A stretch of 29,200 nucleotides of DNA from a virus: IMG/VR virus record IMGVR_UViG_3300042113_000560, positions 1-29,200 of that record. One strand, 5' to 3'. The notes beneath the pieces were generated by a model. It was not told the DNA's origin, ran no database searches, and was given only the letters and a program-made list of their open reading frames with translations. The translations under genes were made by a program, and so were the position numbers. How positions within the stretch are numbered: the first letter of the stretch is position 1; every line of letters starts with the position of its first letter. Positions 21,283 to 27,982 of this stretch are shown here, piece by piece.

Positions 21283-23802
21283 CTAGAGTTCGAACTCCCG
21301 TGCCAGCCATTCCGCACCGGCTGCACTGAGGCCATAGCGCAGGTAGTAGCTCTGGCTGCCGGTGGAAACGCGGGTGGTTGTCACCAGGCCGTCGAGCTTC
21401 CCGAGAAACCGCCCGAGGGTCTTGTAAGAGCTCAGGGCCTCACCCTCAAGCTCTCTCATCAGCCGAGCCTCCGACGGCGCCAGGTCAATGGCCTGCAGCA
21501 GCTCCAGTAGGCCTACCCCGGCCCGGCCATTGGTGTGCAGGGCCTGGAGATAGCGCAGGGCCTCTTTCTGCTTGTCGCTCGCCTTCCGCACCCGTTGGGC
21601 GGCGCGATCCAGATCGCTCTCCTGCTCCTGTTGCTCCTGCAGGTCGTCGTAGGTGCCGAGCCTTGAGAAGGTGCCGGTGTTGCCGTCGGTGGACACCACA
21701 AGATCCGCCGGCGGGCCTGAGCGGGCCTCGCGCACCAGGCGCCGCTGGGGCGAGTCCTTGATCAGCCGGTTGCCCTTGGCCAGGTAGTGGAGGGTGAGGA
21801 TCGTGTTGGCGGCACCGGCAATGGCGTTGTGACCCGAGAGGGCCTCGGTGCCGGTGGTGTCGTTGGCCTTGTTGCAGTGATGGATCAGCAGCAAGGTGCC
21901 GCCGGCATCGGTGATCTGGTGCTTGAGGTCGTAGATCAGCGAACCCATCTCCGGGTCGTTCTCGCCAAAGCAGCAGCTGCGGGTGATCGAGCGCAGCGAA
22001 TCGAGGATCACCACCGCGCCGGGATGGGCGGCCAGGCAGGCGAGCAGGGCATCGAGGTTGGCCTCGGTGGCGCGAAAGCGTCGTGACCACAGCAGCAACG
22101 GGTGATCCCAGATCCCCAGCTGCTGCAGCATCTGGGCGGTGTCGCCATCGCCCTGGTCATCGGTCACCAGGATCACCGGCCGCGGGGCATCCGGTGCCCC
22201 GAACCCGAGAAAGTCCTCGGCGCAGAGCAGGCAGCGGGCCAGGGCATGCACCAGCCGCGTCTTGCCCACCTTGGCCCGCCCGCCCACGATCGAGAGATCG
22301 CGACGGGGAATGCAACCCGGGATCTCCCACTCCACAACAGGTTGCGGCATCGCCAGGCGCTCGGCCTGATCGAGGCCGCGGAAGCGGTTGCCGTTGCGCT
22401 GGTCGTGGGCCTCAAGGATCAGCTGGCCGATCTCCTGCAGCCGCAGGGCCGTCTTGAGTTGGAGGGCGGCATGGGCCTCGCGCACGCGGGCTGAACGGCG
22501 CAGGCTGTTGCGCTCACGGCCCACCAGGGAACGGATGCAGTGCTCCAAGGCATTGAGGCGACGGTTGATCGGTAGGTGCACCTTTCCCCAGCGCACCCGG
22601 GTGTCGGGCCTGGGCGAGAAGCGCTGCGGGCCAGCGCCAGCGCCAGCTCCCCTGCTGCCCCTGGCGTTGCTGCCGCTGGTGCGGTCACTGCTCTTGCCAC
22701 CGGGATGGCGTCCGCCGGTGTCGTTCTGGTTTCGGTGGCTGCCTGCAGCCTGAGCCCCGGGAGGCCTGGGGGTGTGGGCCGGCTCTGGCGGCAGCCAGCC
22801 GTGCTGACGGGCGTGGAACCAGAAGGTCGCCGCGCCGATCTGCTCACCACCAGAGCTGGCCACCTGGCGGATGTCCCAGCCGCAGCTGGCGGAAGGGCTA
22901 TGGGCCTCCATCAGGGCGATCGCCAGCTCTCGGTCATGGCCGGCCTGCTGGCAGGCCTGGATCAGGCCCCAGAGGATGTTGCGGTAGTCGGCGTAGGTGT
23001 TGCTGCCGGCCACCCGGCGGGGGATGGCAGCCAGGGCAGTGCGGATCTGATCGAGCGGCCGCGGCGGCCCGAAGTCTTCATCGCCCAGCTCGGGCAGCGG
23101 AATGCCAGTACCTGGGCCCTCGTTGGGTTGCTCCAAGGGGATGGCGTGCTGCGGCGGCGGGTCTGCAGCGGGTTCGGCAAACTCATCGGGCAGCAGCGCC
23201 AGGGCGATGTCATCCGGCGAGTAGCGCTGGCCGCTCACGTGCACCAGCTCCACCACTGCGGTGGGCTCACCGCTGGCGTCGACATACCAGCAGCCGGGCA
23301 GGCGCATCACCCGCGAGGAGTCCTTGCAATGGGGATCGCCGCCGGCGTAGGCGATCAGCTCCGCCTGCAGCGGTGCCCACTCCTGCGGCGGGATGGGCTG
23401 CTCCAGCAGCCAGTAGCAGTGGGCCGATTTGCCGCCGCTGAGCACGATCAGCGAGGGCTCGGGCAGCCCCAGCTCCCGCCAGGCGTTCAGCTGCCAGTCG
23501 ATCGGCCGGTCGTCCCATTCCACAAAGAACGCCCGGCAGGCGTTGATCTCACGCTTGCTGTCGCCGCCGTCGTTGATCACCAGGTAGACGCCGCGGCCTT
23601 CCCGCTGCCACTGCTCAGCCGCCTCCAGATCAAAGGGGCCTTTGCGAGCCCCGATCCGACCCTTGGCTGGGTTGGCGCGGTGGGGGAAAGCTCGCAGCCG
23701 GGCGCTGGCGGGGTCCTTGCCCAGCAGGGAGAGGAACTGATTGGCGGCGGCGCGGTCGATGCGTGCCTGCGTAGGGGCAGCGGCCGGCTCAGCGCTGGCC
23801 AT
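21283..23802 (-). CDS. Primase-helicase replication protein
   Basis: An 839-aa protein joining priming and unwinding. Residues 70-180 look like a RepB-type archaeo-eukaryotic primase domain: AFFVEWDD (91-98) gives the metal-binding acids and SGGKSAHCYW (122-131) the conserved His motif. Residues 250-335 (IPRRVAGSNTYADYRNILWG and on) match a primase C-terminal domain of the PriCT_2 kind. A low-complexity Gly/Arg/Ser linker (345-400) leads to a RecA-like ATPase with Walker A GGRAKVGKT (507-515), Walker B VVILDS (597-602) and LLLIHHCNK (637-645). The tail (740-839) contains winged-helix-like segments. It overlaps the upstream ribbon-helix-helix gene by 14 bases, so both are probably one operon. 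Full length, ATG start. Confidence 0.88.
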   Translation of the reverse strand: MASAEPAAAPTQARIDRAAANQFLSLLGKDPASARLRAFPHRANPAKGRIGARKGPFDLEAAEQWQREGRGVYLVINDGGDSKREINACRAFFVEWDDRPIDWQLNAWRELGLPEPSLIVLSGGKSAHCYWLLEQPIPPQEWAPLQAELIAYAGGDPHCKDSSRVMRLPGCWYVDASGEPTAVVELVHVSGQRYSPDDIALALLPDEFAEPAADPPPQHAIPLEQPNEGPGTGIPLPELGDEDFGPPRPLDQIRTALAAIPRRVAGSNTYADYRNILWGLIQACQQAGHDRELAIALMEAHSPSASCGWDIRQVASSGGEQIGAATFWFHARQHGWLPPEPAHTPRPPGAQAAGSHRNQNDTGGRHPGGKSSDRTSGSNARGSRGAGAGAGPQRFSPRPDTRVRWGKVHLPINRRLNALEHCIRSLVGRERNSLRRSARVREAHAALQLKTALRLQEIGQLILEAHDQRNGNRFRGLDQAERLAMPQPVVEWEIPGCIPRRDLSIVGGRAKVGKTRLVHALARCLLCAEDFLGFGAPDAPRPVILVTDDQGDGDTAQMLQQLGIWDHPLLLWSRRFRATEANLDALLACLAAHPGAVVILDSLRSITRSCCFGENDPEMGSLIYDLKHQITDAGGTLLLIHHCNKANDTTGTEALSGHNAIAGAANTILTLHYLAKGNRLIKDSPQRRLVREARSGPPADLVVSTDGNTGTFSRLGTYDDLQEQQEQESDLDRAAQRVRKASDKQKEALRYLQALHTNGRAGVGLLELLQAIDLAPSEARLMRELEGEALSSYKTLGRFLGKLDGLVTTTRVSTGSQSYYLRYGLSAAGAEWLAREFEL

Positions 23803-23977
23803 TGAGCCCCTGGCGCTTACCGGGCTTGCTGGTGAGCTGGTCGCGTTCCATCGCCTCGGCCACGATCAGGCGGATCACCGAGGAACGCGAGAGCACACCG
23901 CCGCGGGTGCGCGCATCCAGCCAGTCGCGCTGCTCAAGCGTGAACTGCACGGAGAGCGGGGTCATCATCGAGGGCAT
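23789..23977 (-). CDS. Ribbon-helix-helix DNA-binding protein
   Basis: A 62-aa CopG/Arc-type protein: a short beta strand (TPLSVQFTLEQ), then helix A (RDWLDARTRG) and helix B (SRSSVIRLIVAEAMERDQ). Such proteins bind operators as dimers. It is the first gene of the leftward replication operon and overlaps the primase-helicase start, so it probably regulates that operon. A 14-base palindrome lies 20 bases upstream. Confidence 0.75.
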   Translation of the reverse strand: MPSMMTPLSVQFTLEQRDWLDARTRGGVLSRSSVIRLIVAEAMERDQLTSKPGKRQGLNGQR

Positions 23978-23996
23978 GGGAACCTCGGCATATCGA

Positions 23997-24010
23997 ATCA
24001 GTGCATTGAT
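23997..24010. promoter_or_regulatory. Near-perfect palindrome between divergent genes
   Basis: ATCAGTGCATTGAT matches its reverse complement at 12 of 14 bases. It is in the 76-bp gap between the leftward ribbon-helix-helix gene and the rightward DUF2786 gene, a natural operator position. Confidence 0.4.
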
Positions 24011-24053
24011 GCTGGCACAGGCTCGCTAAGCTGATCAAGCTCATGGGTGGGTC

Positions 24054-24404
24054 ATGGTCGACAGCGCAGCGGCAGCGGATCGGGCGGCGGAGAAGGTCCG
24101 CAAGCTGGTGGCCATGAGCGCCTCACCGCATCTGGAGGAGGCGCGCACCAGTGCCTTCCTGGCCTGTCGCCTGATTCGCGAGCACGGTCTCCAGATCGCC
24201 ACCCACCGTCCGGCTGTCCAGACCACAGCAGCAGCGTCCCCAAGGACAGCAGGCCGGCAGACGGCAGGCGAAACCTCCGGATTTCGGAGGATTCCCGTGC
24301 GCCATCCCGGCCATTGCCGCTGTTGCGGGAGCCCGATCACCCCAGGGGAGTGGGCGCTCTGGTGCCGTGGCAAAGGCTTGCGTCACCCGATCTGCTCCCC
24401 CTGA
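24054..24404 (+). CDS. DUF2786-type protein with C-terminal cysteine cluster
   Basis: A 116-aa protein. Residues 9-46 (AADRAAEKVRKLVAMSASPHLEEARTSAFLACRLIREHGL, in pieces) follow the DUF2786 pattern of two helices with a conserved EEA. A Thr/Ala-rich linker leads to a cysteine-rich end (HCRCCGSPI, WALWCRGKG, HPIC) that could bind zinc. DUF2786 proteins occur often in phages and mobile elements but their role is unknown to me. The gene begins a rightward group and overlaps the next reading frame. Confidence 0.65.
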   Translation: MVDSAAAADRAAEKVRKLVAMSASPHLEEARTSAFLACRLIREHGLQIATHRPAVQTTAAASPRTAGRQTAGETSGFRRIPVRHPGHCRCCGSPITPGEWALWCRGKGLRHPICSP

Positions 24405-24952
24405 GCCGTTGCTGCGCCGCCGAGATCCAGCAGGCCTTGCTGGCCGTTCTGGCAGGGGAGGCCTTCCTGGCGGACAGACCCTGGGGTGAGATCTGGTGGG
24501 GCCGGATGCGGCTCGATCTGGCCAGTGGCTGGCAGCTGCAGATCGACATCGACCGTGATCGGCTTGGGGCCCTGATGCGGGCTCGATCCCCTGATGGGCG
24601 CGACTGGGAGTACGGCTGCCAGCGCGACGACTGGACCCTTGGCCCGGACAGCCGCATCGTCGAGCCCGTGGCATTGCTTGAGCCGGAGCAACGCCAGCAG
24701 CTGGAGCAGCTGCTGCGCGAGGCCATCTGCTGGCCAGCACCGCTGGGCACCTGCGGCTGGGTGGTGCCGATGGGCCATGTGAAACCGTCGCCATACGCCC
24801 GGCGGGGAGGGCGGCGCTCCGTCCACCGCCCCGTCACCAGCGCAGGCCTGGGCAACTCAGGCCGACCGTCCATGACAGGGTCGCCAACGCCCCCCCACAC
24901 CCCTCTGAAACGGACACGCCACCCGTTCATGACTATGAATGGGATGCCTTAG
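24362..24952 (+). CDS. DUF7693-like protein
   Basis: A protein of up to 196 aa overlapping the DUF2786 gene by 43 bases if the GTG at 24362 is used; the frame above that is out of frame with real coding. The recognisable core is EIQQALLAVLAGEAFLADRP, WGEIWWGRMRLDLASGWQLQ, DIDRDRLGALMRARSPDGRD and LLEPEQRQQLEQLLREA, which follows the pattern I associate with DUF7693 (a small domain in mobile-element proteins). The C-terminal 50 residues are low-complexity and basic and run through the palindrome at 24923-24942, so the true coding end may be less meaningful than the core. Function unknown. Confidence 0.55.
   Translation: MPWQRLASPDLLPLSRCCAAEIQQALLAVLAGEAFLADRPWGEIWWGRMRLDLASGWQLQIDIDRDRLGALMRARSPDGRDWEYGCQRDDWTLGPDSRIVEPVALLEPEQRQQLEQLLREAICWPAPLGTCGWVVPMGHVKPSPYARRGGRRSVHRPVTSAGLGNSGRPSMTGSPTPPHTPLKRTRHPFMTMNGMP
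24923..24942. promoter_or_regulatory. Palindrome upstream of the XRE regulator
   Basis: CC-g-TTCAT-GACT-ATGAA-t-GG is a 20-base palindrome with one mismatched pair, 40 bases before the XRE start codon. Candidate autoregulatory operator. Confidence 0.45.
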
Positions 24953-24982
24953 CCTTTCGCTAATGGCCAGATCCCAGACCTG

Positions 24983-25666
24983 ATGAGCTCTGAGTACCGG
25001 TACATCGAGGCCAAGCAGCTCGAAGCCGGTCAGGAGTTCGGCCGGATGCTCAGGCGCTGGCGGGAGCTCAACAACTGGACGCAGTACACGGCCTACAAGT
25101 GGGCCAAGGAGGCTGGCTTTGAGGTGATGGCCCCCAGCACCTTGAGCGTGTTCGAGAACGGCAAGGCGCCCAAGCCACGGCCGGAGAGCTTCTTTGCCCT
25201 GGCCGAAGTCAACCGCCGCCTGGCCGCTAAGGACTTCAGCGGTGTACGCACGCGGGTCCTCAAGGATCAGATCAGCAAGGCCCAGCCCTTGATGGATGAC
25301 GAGGGGCGGGTGTGGGGGCCAGCAGAGTTCTGGAGCTGCCACCTGGGCCTGCTGCCGGTGCCGACCGCCTACCAGGCGCCGGAACTGCCGGCCCAGCCGG
25401 TGGTGGATCAAGCGGAGGCCGCCCGCCTGAGCGAGCAGTGGCGCTCAGAGCTGGTGCAGACCGCCAAGCAGCACGGCCTTGGGGTGATGGAGGCCCTTAC
25501 ATCGGCTGCAAAGGCTGCGCCGGCCAAGCAGCGGCAGGCCTTTCAGGCGATGCTGGCCGGCTTTGATCCCTATTCCGCCGAGCAGCTGCAGGGCCTGTGG
25601 GACGGAGTGGCGTGGCTGCCGCAGCGCTGGCTGGAGGAGTGGTCGAGCAAAACGGGTGCCAACTGA
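24983..25666 (+). CDS. XRE-type helix-turn-helix regulator
   Basis: A 227-aa protein with an N-terminal Cro/CI-like HTH at about residues 16-75: FGRMLRRWRELNNWTQYTAYKWAKEAG and then SVFENGKAPKPRPESFFALAE. The C-terminal 130 residues are helical with no recognised peptidase signature (no LexA-type Ser/Lys pair seen), so this is not a classic SOS-cleavable repressor. It lies at the junction of the early rightward genes, with a palindrome upstream, and is a candidate for the lysogeny regulator. ATG 24983 overlaps the stop of a six-codon ORF (24963-24983). Confidence 0.72.
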   Translation: MSSEYRYIEAKQLEAGQEFGRMLRRWRELNNWTQYTAYKWAKEAGFEVMAPSTLSVFENGKAPKPRPESFFALAEVNRRLAAKDFSGVRTRVLKDQISKAQPLMDDEGRVWGPAEFWSCHLGLLPVPTAYQAPELPAQPVVDQAEAARLSEQWRSELVQTAKQHGLGVMEALTSAAKAAPAKQRQAFQAMLAGFDPYSAEQLQGLWDGVAWLPQRWLEEWSSKTGAN

Positions 25667-25792
25667 GGCACGCAAGATCAGACCCGAGCCGGGATCGGAG
25701 TACGCCATGTCTTGCGTTGCTCAAGATGCAGATTCGGATTAGCGAGCCGTTAATATCCGAGGCAAGCGGGCGCCGGTCCCGCAGTGCCTTCG

Positions 25793-26554
25793 ATGACCAC
25801 CACCCCTTGCGGGCGGATGGAGCCGACGCCAGGTCCCACCTCCGCCTTTGATCTCAATCAGGCTCTGCTGCAGAGCCGTGAGCAGGCCCGTGCCCAGTGG
25901 GCCGAAGGCTTGGCCCAGTTCCAGGCCCAGATGGCCGCAATCGCCGAAACCTCCATGCAGGAGGTGGTTCAGGCGGCGGCGCCGGCCTTTGCCCTGGGCT
26001 TCTCGTTCAGCGCCCAGAAGTTGATCAATGAGGAGCATGAAGTGCTGCGGGTGACGCTGCGGCACCGCGGCGGCGCCGAGGAGTTCAGCGAGGCCCAGGC
26101 GCCCCAGGAGGGCAGCCCGGCCTGGTACGCGCTGACTGCTTCCCTGTTGGCGGGCCTACTGGGCATTCCCGTGGGCGGATCTCCTCGGACTATCGAGCCG
26201 GATCAGGTGCGGCCGCAGCCGCAGCCGTCGGTGCCAGATGTCACGGCAGCGAGCGCTGCATCCCCTGCTGCTGACGACCCTGACTCCGCAGACGACGAGT
26301 GGGACGCCAGCGCTCCCGATGGCCCCGCTGCCAGCGACCCCGGCCTGGAGCCCCTGACGGCAGACGAGATCGCCACCCTGCACAAGTTTCTCGGCGCGAT
26401 GCCGCAGGAGGCCCGCAAGCGGTTCACGATCGAGTTCCGCCACCACTTCCAGGTGCCCAGGGAGGTGCGAACGATCAAGGACCGCATCACCCAGCGGCGC
26501 CACAAGGACTTCATCGACGTGTTCGAGCGCGAACTGGCGGGAGGGACGCCATGA
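25793..26554 (+). CDS. Protein of unknown function, first gene of an overlapping operon
   Basis: A 253-aa protein from ATG 25793 (a GTG nine bases upstream is the alternative). The N-terminal third is helical and coiled-coil-like (LLQSREQARAQWAEGLAQFQ, MAAIAETSMQEVVQAAAPAF), followed by SFSAQKLINEEHEVLRVTLRHRG; the centre is an acidic, Ala/Pro/Asp-rich disordered linker; the C-terminal 70 residues (LTADEIATLHKFLGAMPQEA, RRHKDFIDVFERELAG) form a second helical domain. No family recognised. A TAATAT at 25751-25756 could be a -10 element. It overlaps the next gene by four bases (ATGA). Confidence 0.6.
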   Translation: MTTTPCGRMEPTPGPTSAFDLNQALLQSREQARAQWAEGLAQFQAQMAAIAETSMQEVVQAAAPAFALGFSFSAQKLINEEHEVLRVTLRHRGGAEEFSEAQAPQEGSPAWYALTASLLAGLLGIPVGGSPRTIEPDQVRPQPQPSVPDVTAASAASPAADDPDSADDEWDASAPDGPAASDPGLEPLTADEIATLHKFLGAMPQEARKRFTIEFRHHFQVPREVRTIKDRITQRRHKDFIDVFERELAGGTP

Positions 26555-26790
26555 GCGTCTGCCGCCGCGCCTATGCGCGTCCCCAGCCGCGGTCACAGCA
26601 CGGCCGTCACTACCTCTGCGTCTGCGTGCACAGCGATGTCTACCGGCAGGTGCGTCAGCTGTCGACCGAGCACCAGCTGAGCCTCTCCGGCGCCGCCCAC
26701 CACCTGCTGCGGCTGGGCGCCGGCCTCGAACCCCTGCTTCCCCTGACCTCTTCCCCCTCCACCCTGAACAGCAAGTCCCATGGCGATTGA
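26551..26790 (+). CDS. Ribbon-helix-helix-like small protein
   Basis: A 79-aa protein whose ATG overlaps the previous stop as ATGA. After a basic N-terminus comes a strand-like HYLCVCVHSDVYRQVRQ and two helices (RQLSTEHQLSLSGAAHHLLRLG), a ribbon-helix-helix-type arrangement with an unusual cysteine pair in the strand. The last residues overlap the next gene by 11 bases. Likely a DNA-binding regulator; the family call is tentative. Confidence 0.5.
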   Translation: MSVCRRAYARPQPRSQHGRHYLCVCVHSDVYRQVRQLSTEHQLSLSGAAHHLLRLGAGLEPLLPLTSSPSTLNSKSHGD

Positions 26791-27433
26791 ACTCAACGAC
26801 GGCAGCCGCATCGCGGCGCCGGTGATCCGTCAGCAGCACCTCGGCGAGGTGGCCTATCTGGCGATCGTGCGGCCCGAGCAACGCGACCGGCTGCGCAAGA
26901 ACCTCACCAGCGGCGCGATGGAGCCGATCCCCAACGGCACCGACCGTCAGGGCCGGCCCAAGGTGAAGCAGGAAATGGTCGTGCATGCGATCGCCATGCC
27001 GGGCACAACGATGGAGGCCCGCATCGGCGATGAGGGCGGGGTCCCAGCACCGGGCGACCGGGTGCGCTTGATCCTCAAGGCCAAGGGCTTTGGCGAGTGG
27101 ATCGAGGCAAGGCGCCAGCACCGCCGCGGCCGGCTGAACGTGGGTGATGTGCTGGTGCTGGAGACCCGTTGGGCCCAGCAGTACGACCAGGACGGCAACC
27201 CCAAGGGCCCCAAGATCGAAGACCAGGCCGCCGCCGATGCGGTGCCCCGCAACGTCACGATCGGCTTCTACGGCCCGCTGAGCATCCGCGAGGGCACCGA
27301 CCCCGCCTGGATCGAAGCGGCGGAGCAGGCCTACCGCGCCGATGAGGCGGCGGCCCGTCAGCAGCAGGCGATCCCGCTGGCCGATGGCGACGACTTCGGC
27401 GATGAGTTCGCCGATGAGGAGGTGCCGTTCTGA
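26780..27433 (+). CDS. Putative ssDNA-binding-like protein with SSB-type acidic tail
   Basis: A 217-aa protein. The body starts with beta-like segments (GSRIAAPVIRQQ, GEVAYLAIVRPEQRDR), a basic patch (KARGFGEWIEARRQHRRGR-like region around residues 100-120) and GDVLVLETRWAQQYDQDG. The C-terminus is a flexible acidic tail ending DEFADEEVPF. Bacterial SSB ends in a comparable acidic tip closing in Pro-Phe, which recruits repair and replication proteins, and phage ssDNA-binding proteins such as T7 gp2.5 also have acidic tails with a terminal Phe. So a single-strand-binding role is a reasonable inference, but I do not see a clear SSB OB-fold signature. Confidence 0.5.
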   Translation: MAIELNDGSRIAAPVIRQQHLGEVAYLAIVRPEQRDRLRKNLTSGAMEPIPNGTDRQGRPKVKQEMVVHAIAMPGTTMEARIGDEGGVPAPGDRVRLILKAKGFGEWIEARRQHRRGRLNVGDVLVLETRWAQQYDQDGNPKGPKIEDQAAADAVPRNVTIGFYGPLSIREGTDPAWIEAAEQAYRADEAAARQQQAIPLADGDDFGDEFADEEVPF

Positions 27434-27669
27434 TGGGCTATCCGAATCACCCAGGCCGCATGGAGCGGCCCTCTGCCAAGCCGCAACTGCCGGCCTTCTG
27501 CCGCACCAGGGCTTTGCGTTCACGGATCGGCACCTGCCGGGCTGGTGCCTCCCTGCCTTTGCTCTACGTGCTCCTGGCCCTGCAGCTGAGCACCATTCTG
27601 TTGGTACTGGCCGGGCCCGTGCCCCCCGCTGCGGCTCCGCTGTTGCAGCCGGTGGAGAGCAGGCCATGA
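27433..27669 (+). CDS. Small single-pass membrane protein
   Basis: A 78-aa protein. Its ATG overlaps the stop of the previous gene (TGATG) and its own stop overlaps the next start, so it is translationally coupled on both sides. A basic N-terminal half (GYPNHPGRMERPSAKPQ) is followed by one hydrophobic segment, about residues 42-60 (LPLLYVLLALQLSTILLVLAG), and a Pro-rich tail. By the positive-inside rule the N-terminus would be cytoplasmic. Function unknown. Confidence 0.5.
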   Translation: MGYPNHPGRMERPSAKPQLPAFCRTRALRSRIGTCRAGASLPLLYVLLALQLSTILLVLAGPVPPAAAPLLQPVESRP

Positions 27670-27881
27670 GCGGAGCCGCCAATCGCCGGCTGCTGCGGTT
27701 GCCGGAAGTGAAGGAGAAGGTGGGGCTGTCGCGCACGGCGATCTACAAGCTGATCGCCGAGGGGCAGTTCCCAAGGCAGGTGTGCATCGGTCCACGCACG
27801 GTCGCCTGGTGTCAGGACGACCTGGAGGCCTGGATCGAGCAGCGCATCCAGGCAGAGGTGCAACAACCGAGTGCCCGGTGA
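27666..27881 (+). CDS. AlpA-family excisionase / regulator
   Basis: A 71-aa MerR-like winged-helix protein of the AlpA type: RLPEVKEKVGLSRTAIYKLI gives the HTH (residues 11-30), then FPRQVCIGPRTVAWCQDDLEAWI, the typical AlpA second half. Start ATG 27666 overlaps the previous stop; longer frames upstream read through other genes. AlpA proteins control the partner integrase or promote excision, and this gene faces the integrase from the other side of a terminator. Confidence 0.85.
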   Translation: MSGAANRRLLRLPEVKEKVGLSRTAIYKLIAEGQFPRQVCIGPRTVAWCQDDLEAWIEQRIQAEVQQPSAR

Positions 27882-27918
27882 TCAAGCCAACGGCGCCGCC
27901 GCCGGATCAGCAGACCTG

Positions 27919-27946
27919 GCCGGCCCTGCATGGGGCCGGCTTTTTT
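27919..27946 (+). terminator. Rho-independent terminator
   Basis: GCCGGCCC (27919-27926), loop TGCATG, GGGCCGGC (27933-27940), then six Ts (27941-27946). It ends the rightward early operon and protects the convergent integrase gene. Confidence 0.85.
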
Positions 27947-27982
27947 GTTGGAAGGCGGTGGCCCCCGTAGACGTTGTGTGGC

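Noticed and set aside
20915-21310. 131-codon leftward ORF over the repeat region
   Set aside because: Its peptide only mirrors the DNA repeats (repeated NNLETC-like units). Its stop overlaps the nuclease start, so it is kept as a competing reading of the candidate origin and not called as a gene.
22576-23805. 409-codon rightward ORF opposite the primase-helicase
   Set aside because: Antisense to a gene with clear primase and Walker motifs; composition is Ala/Gly/Arg-rich nonsense.
26156-27736. 526-codon leftward ORF
   Set aside because: Covers five overlapping rightward genes with sensible starts and an AlpA end; no recognisable motif of its own.
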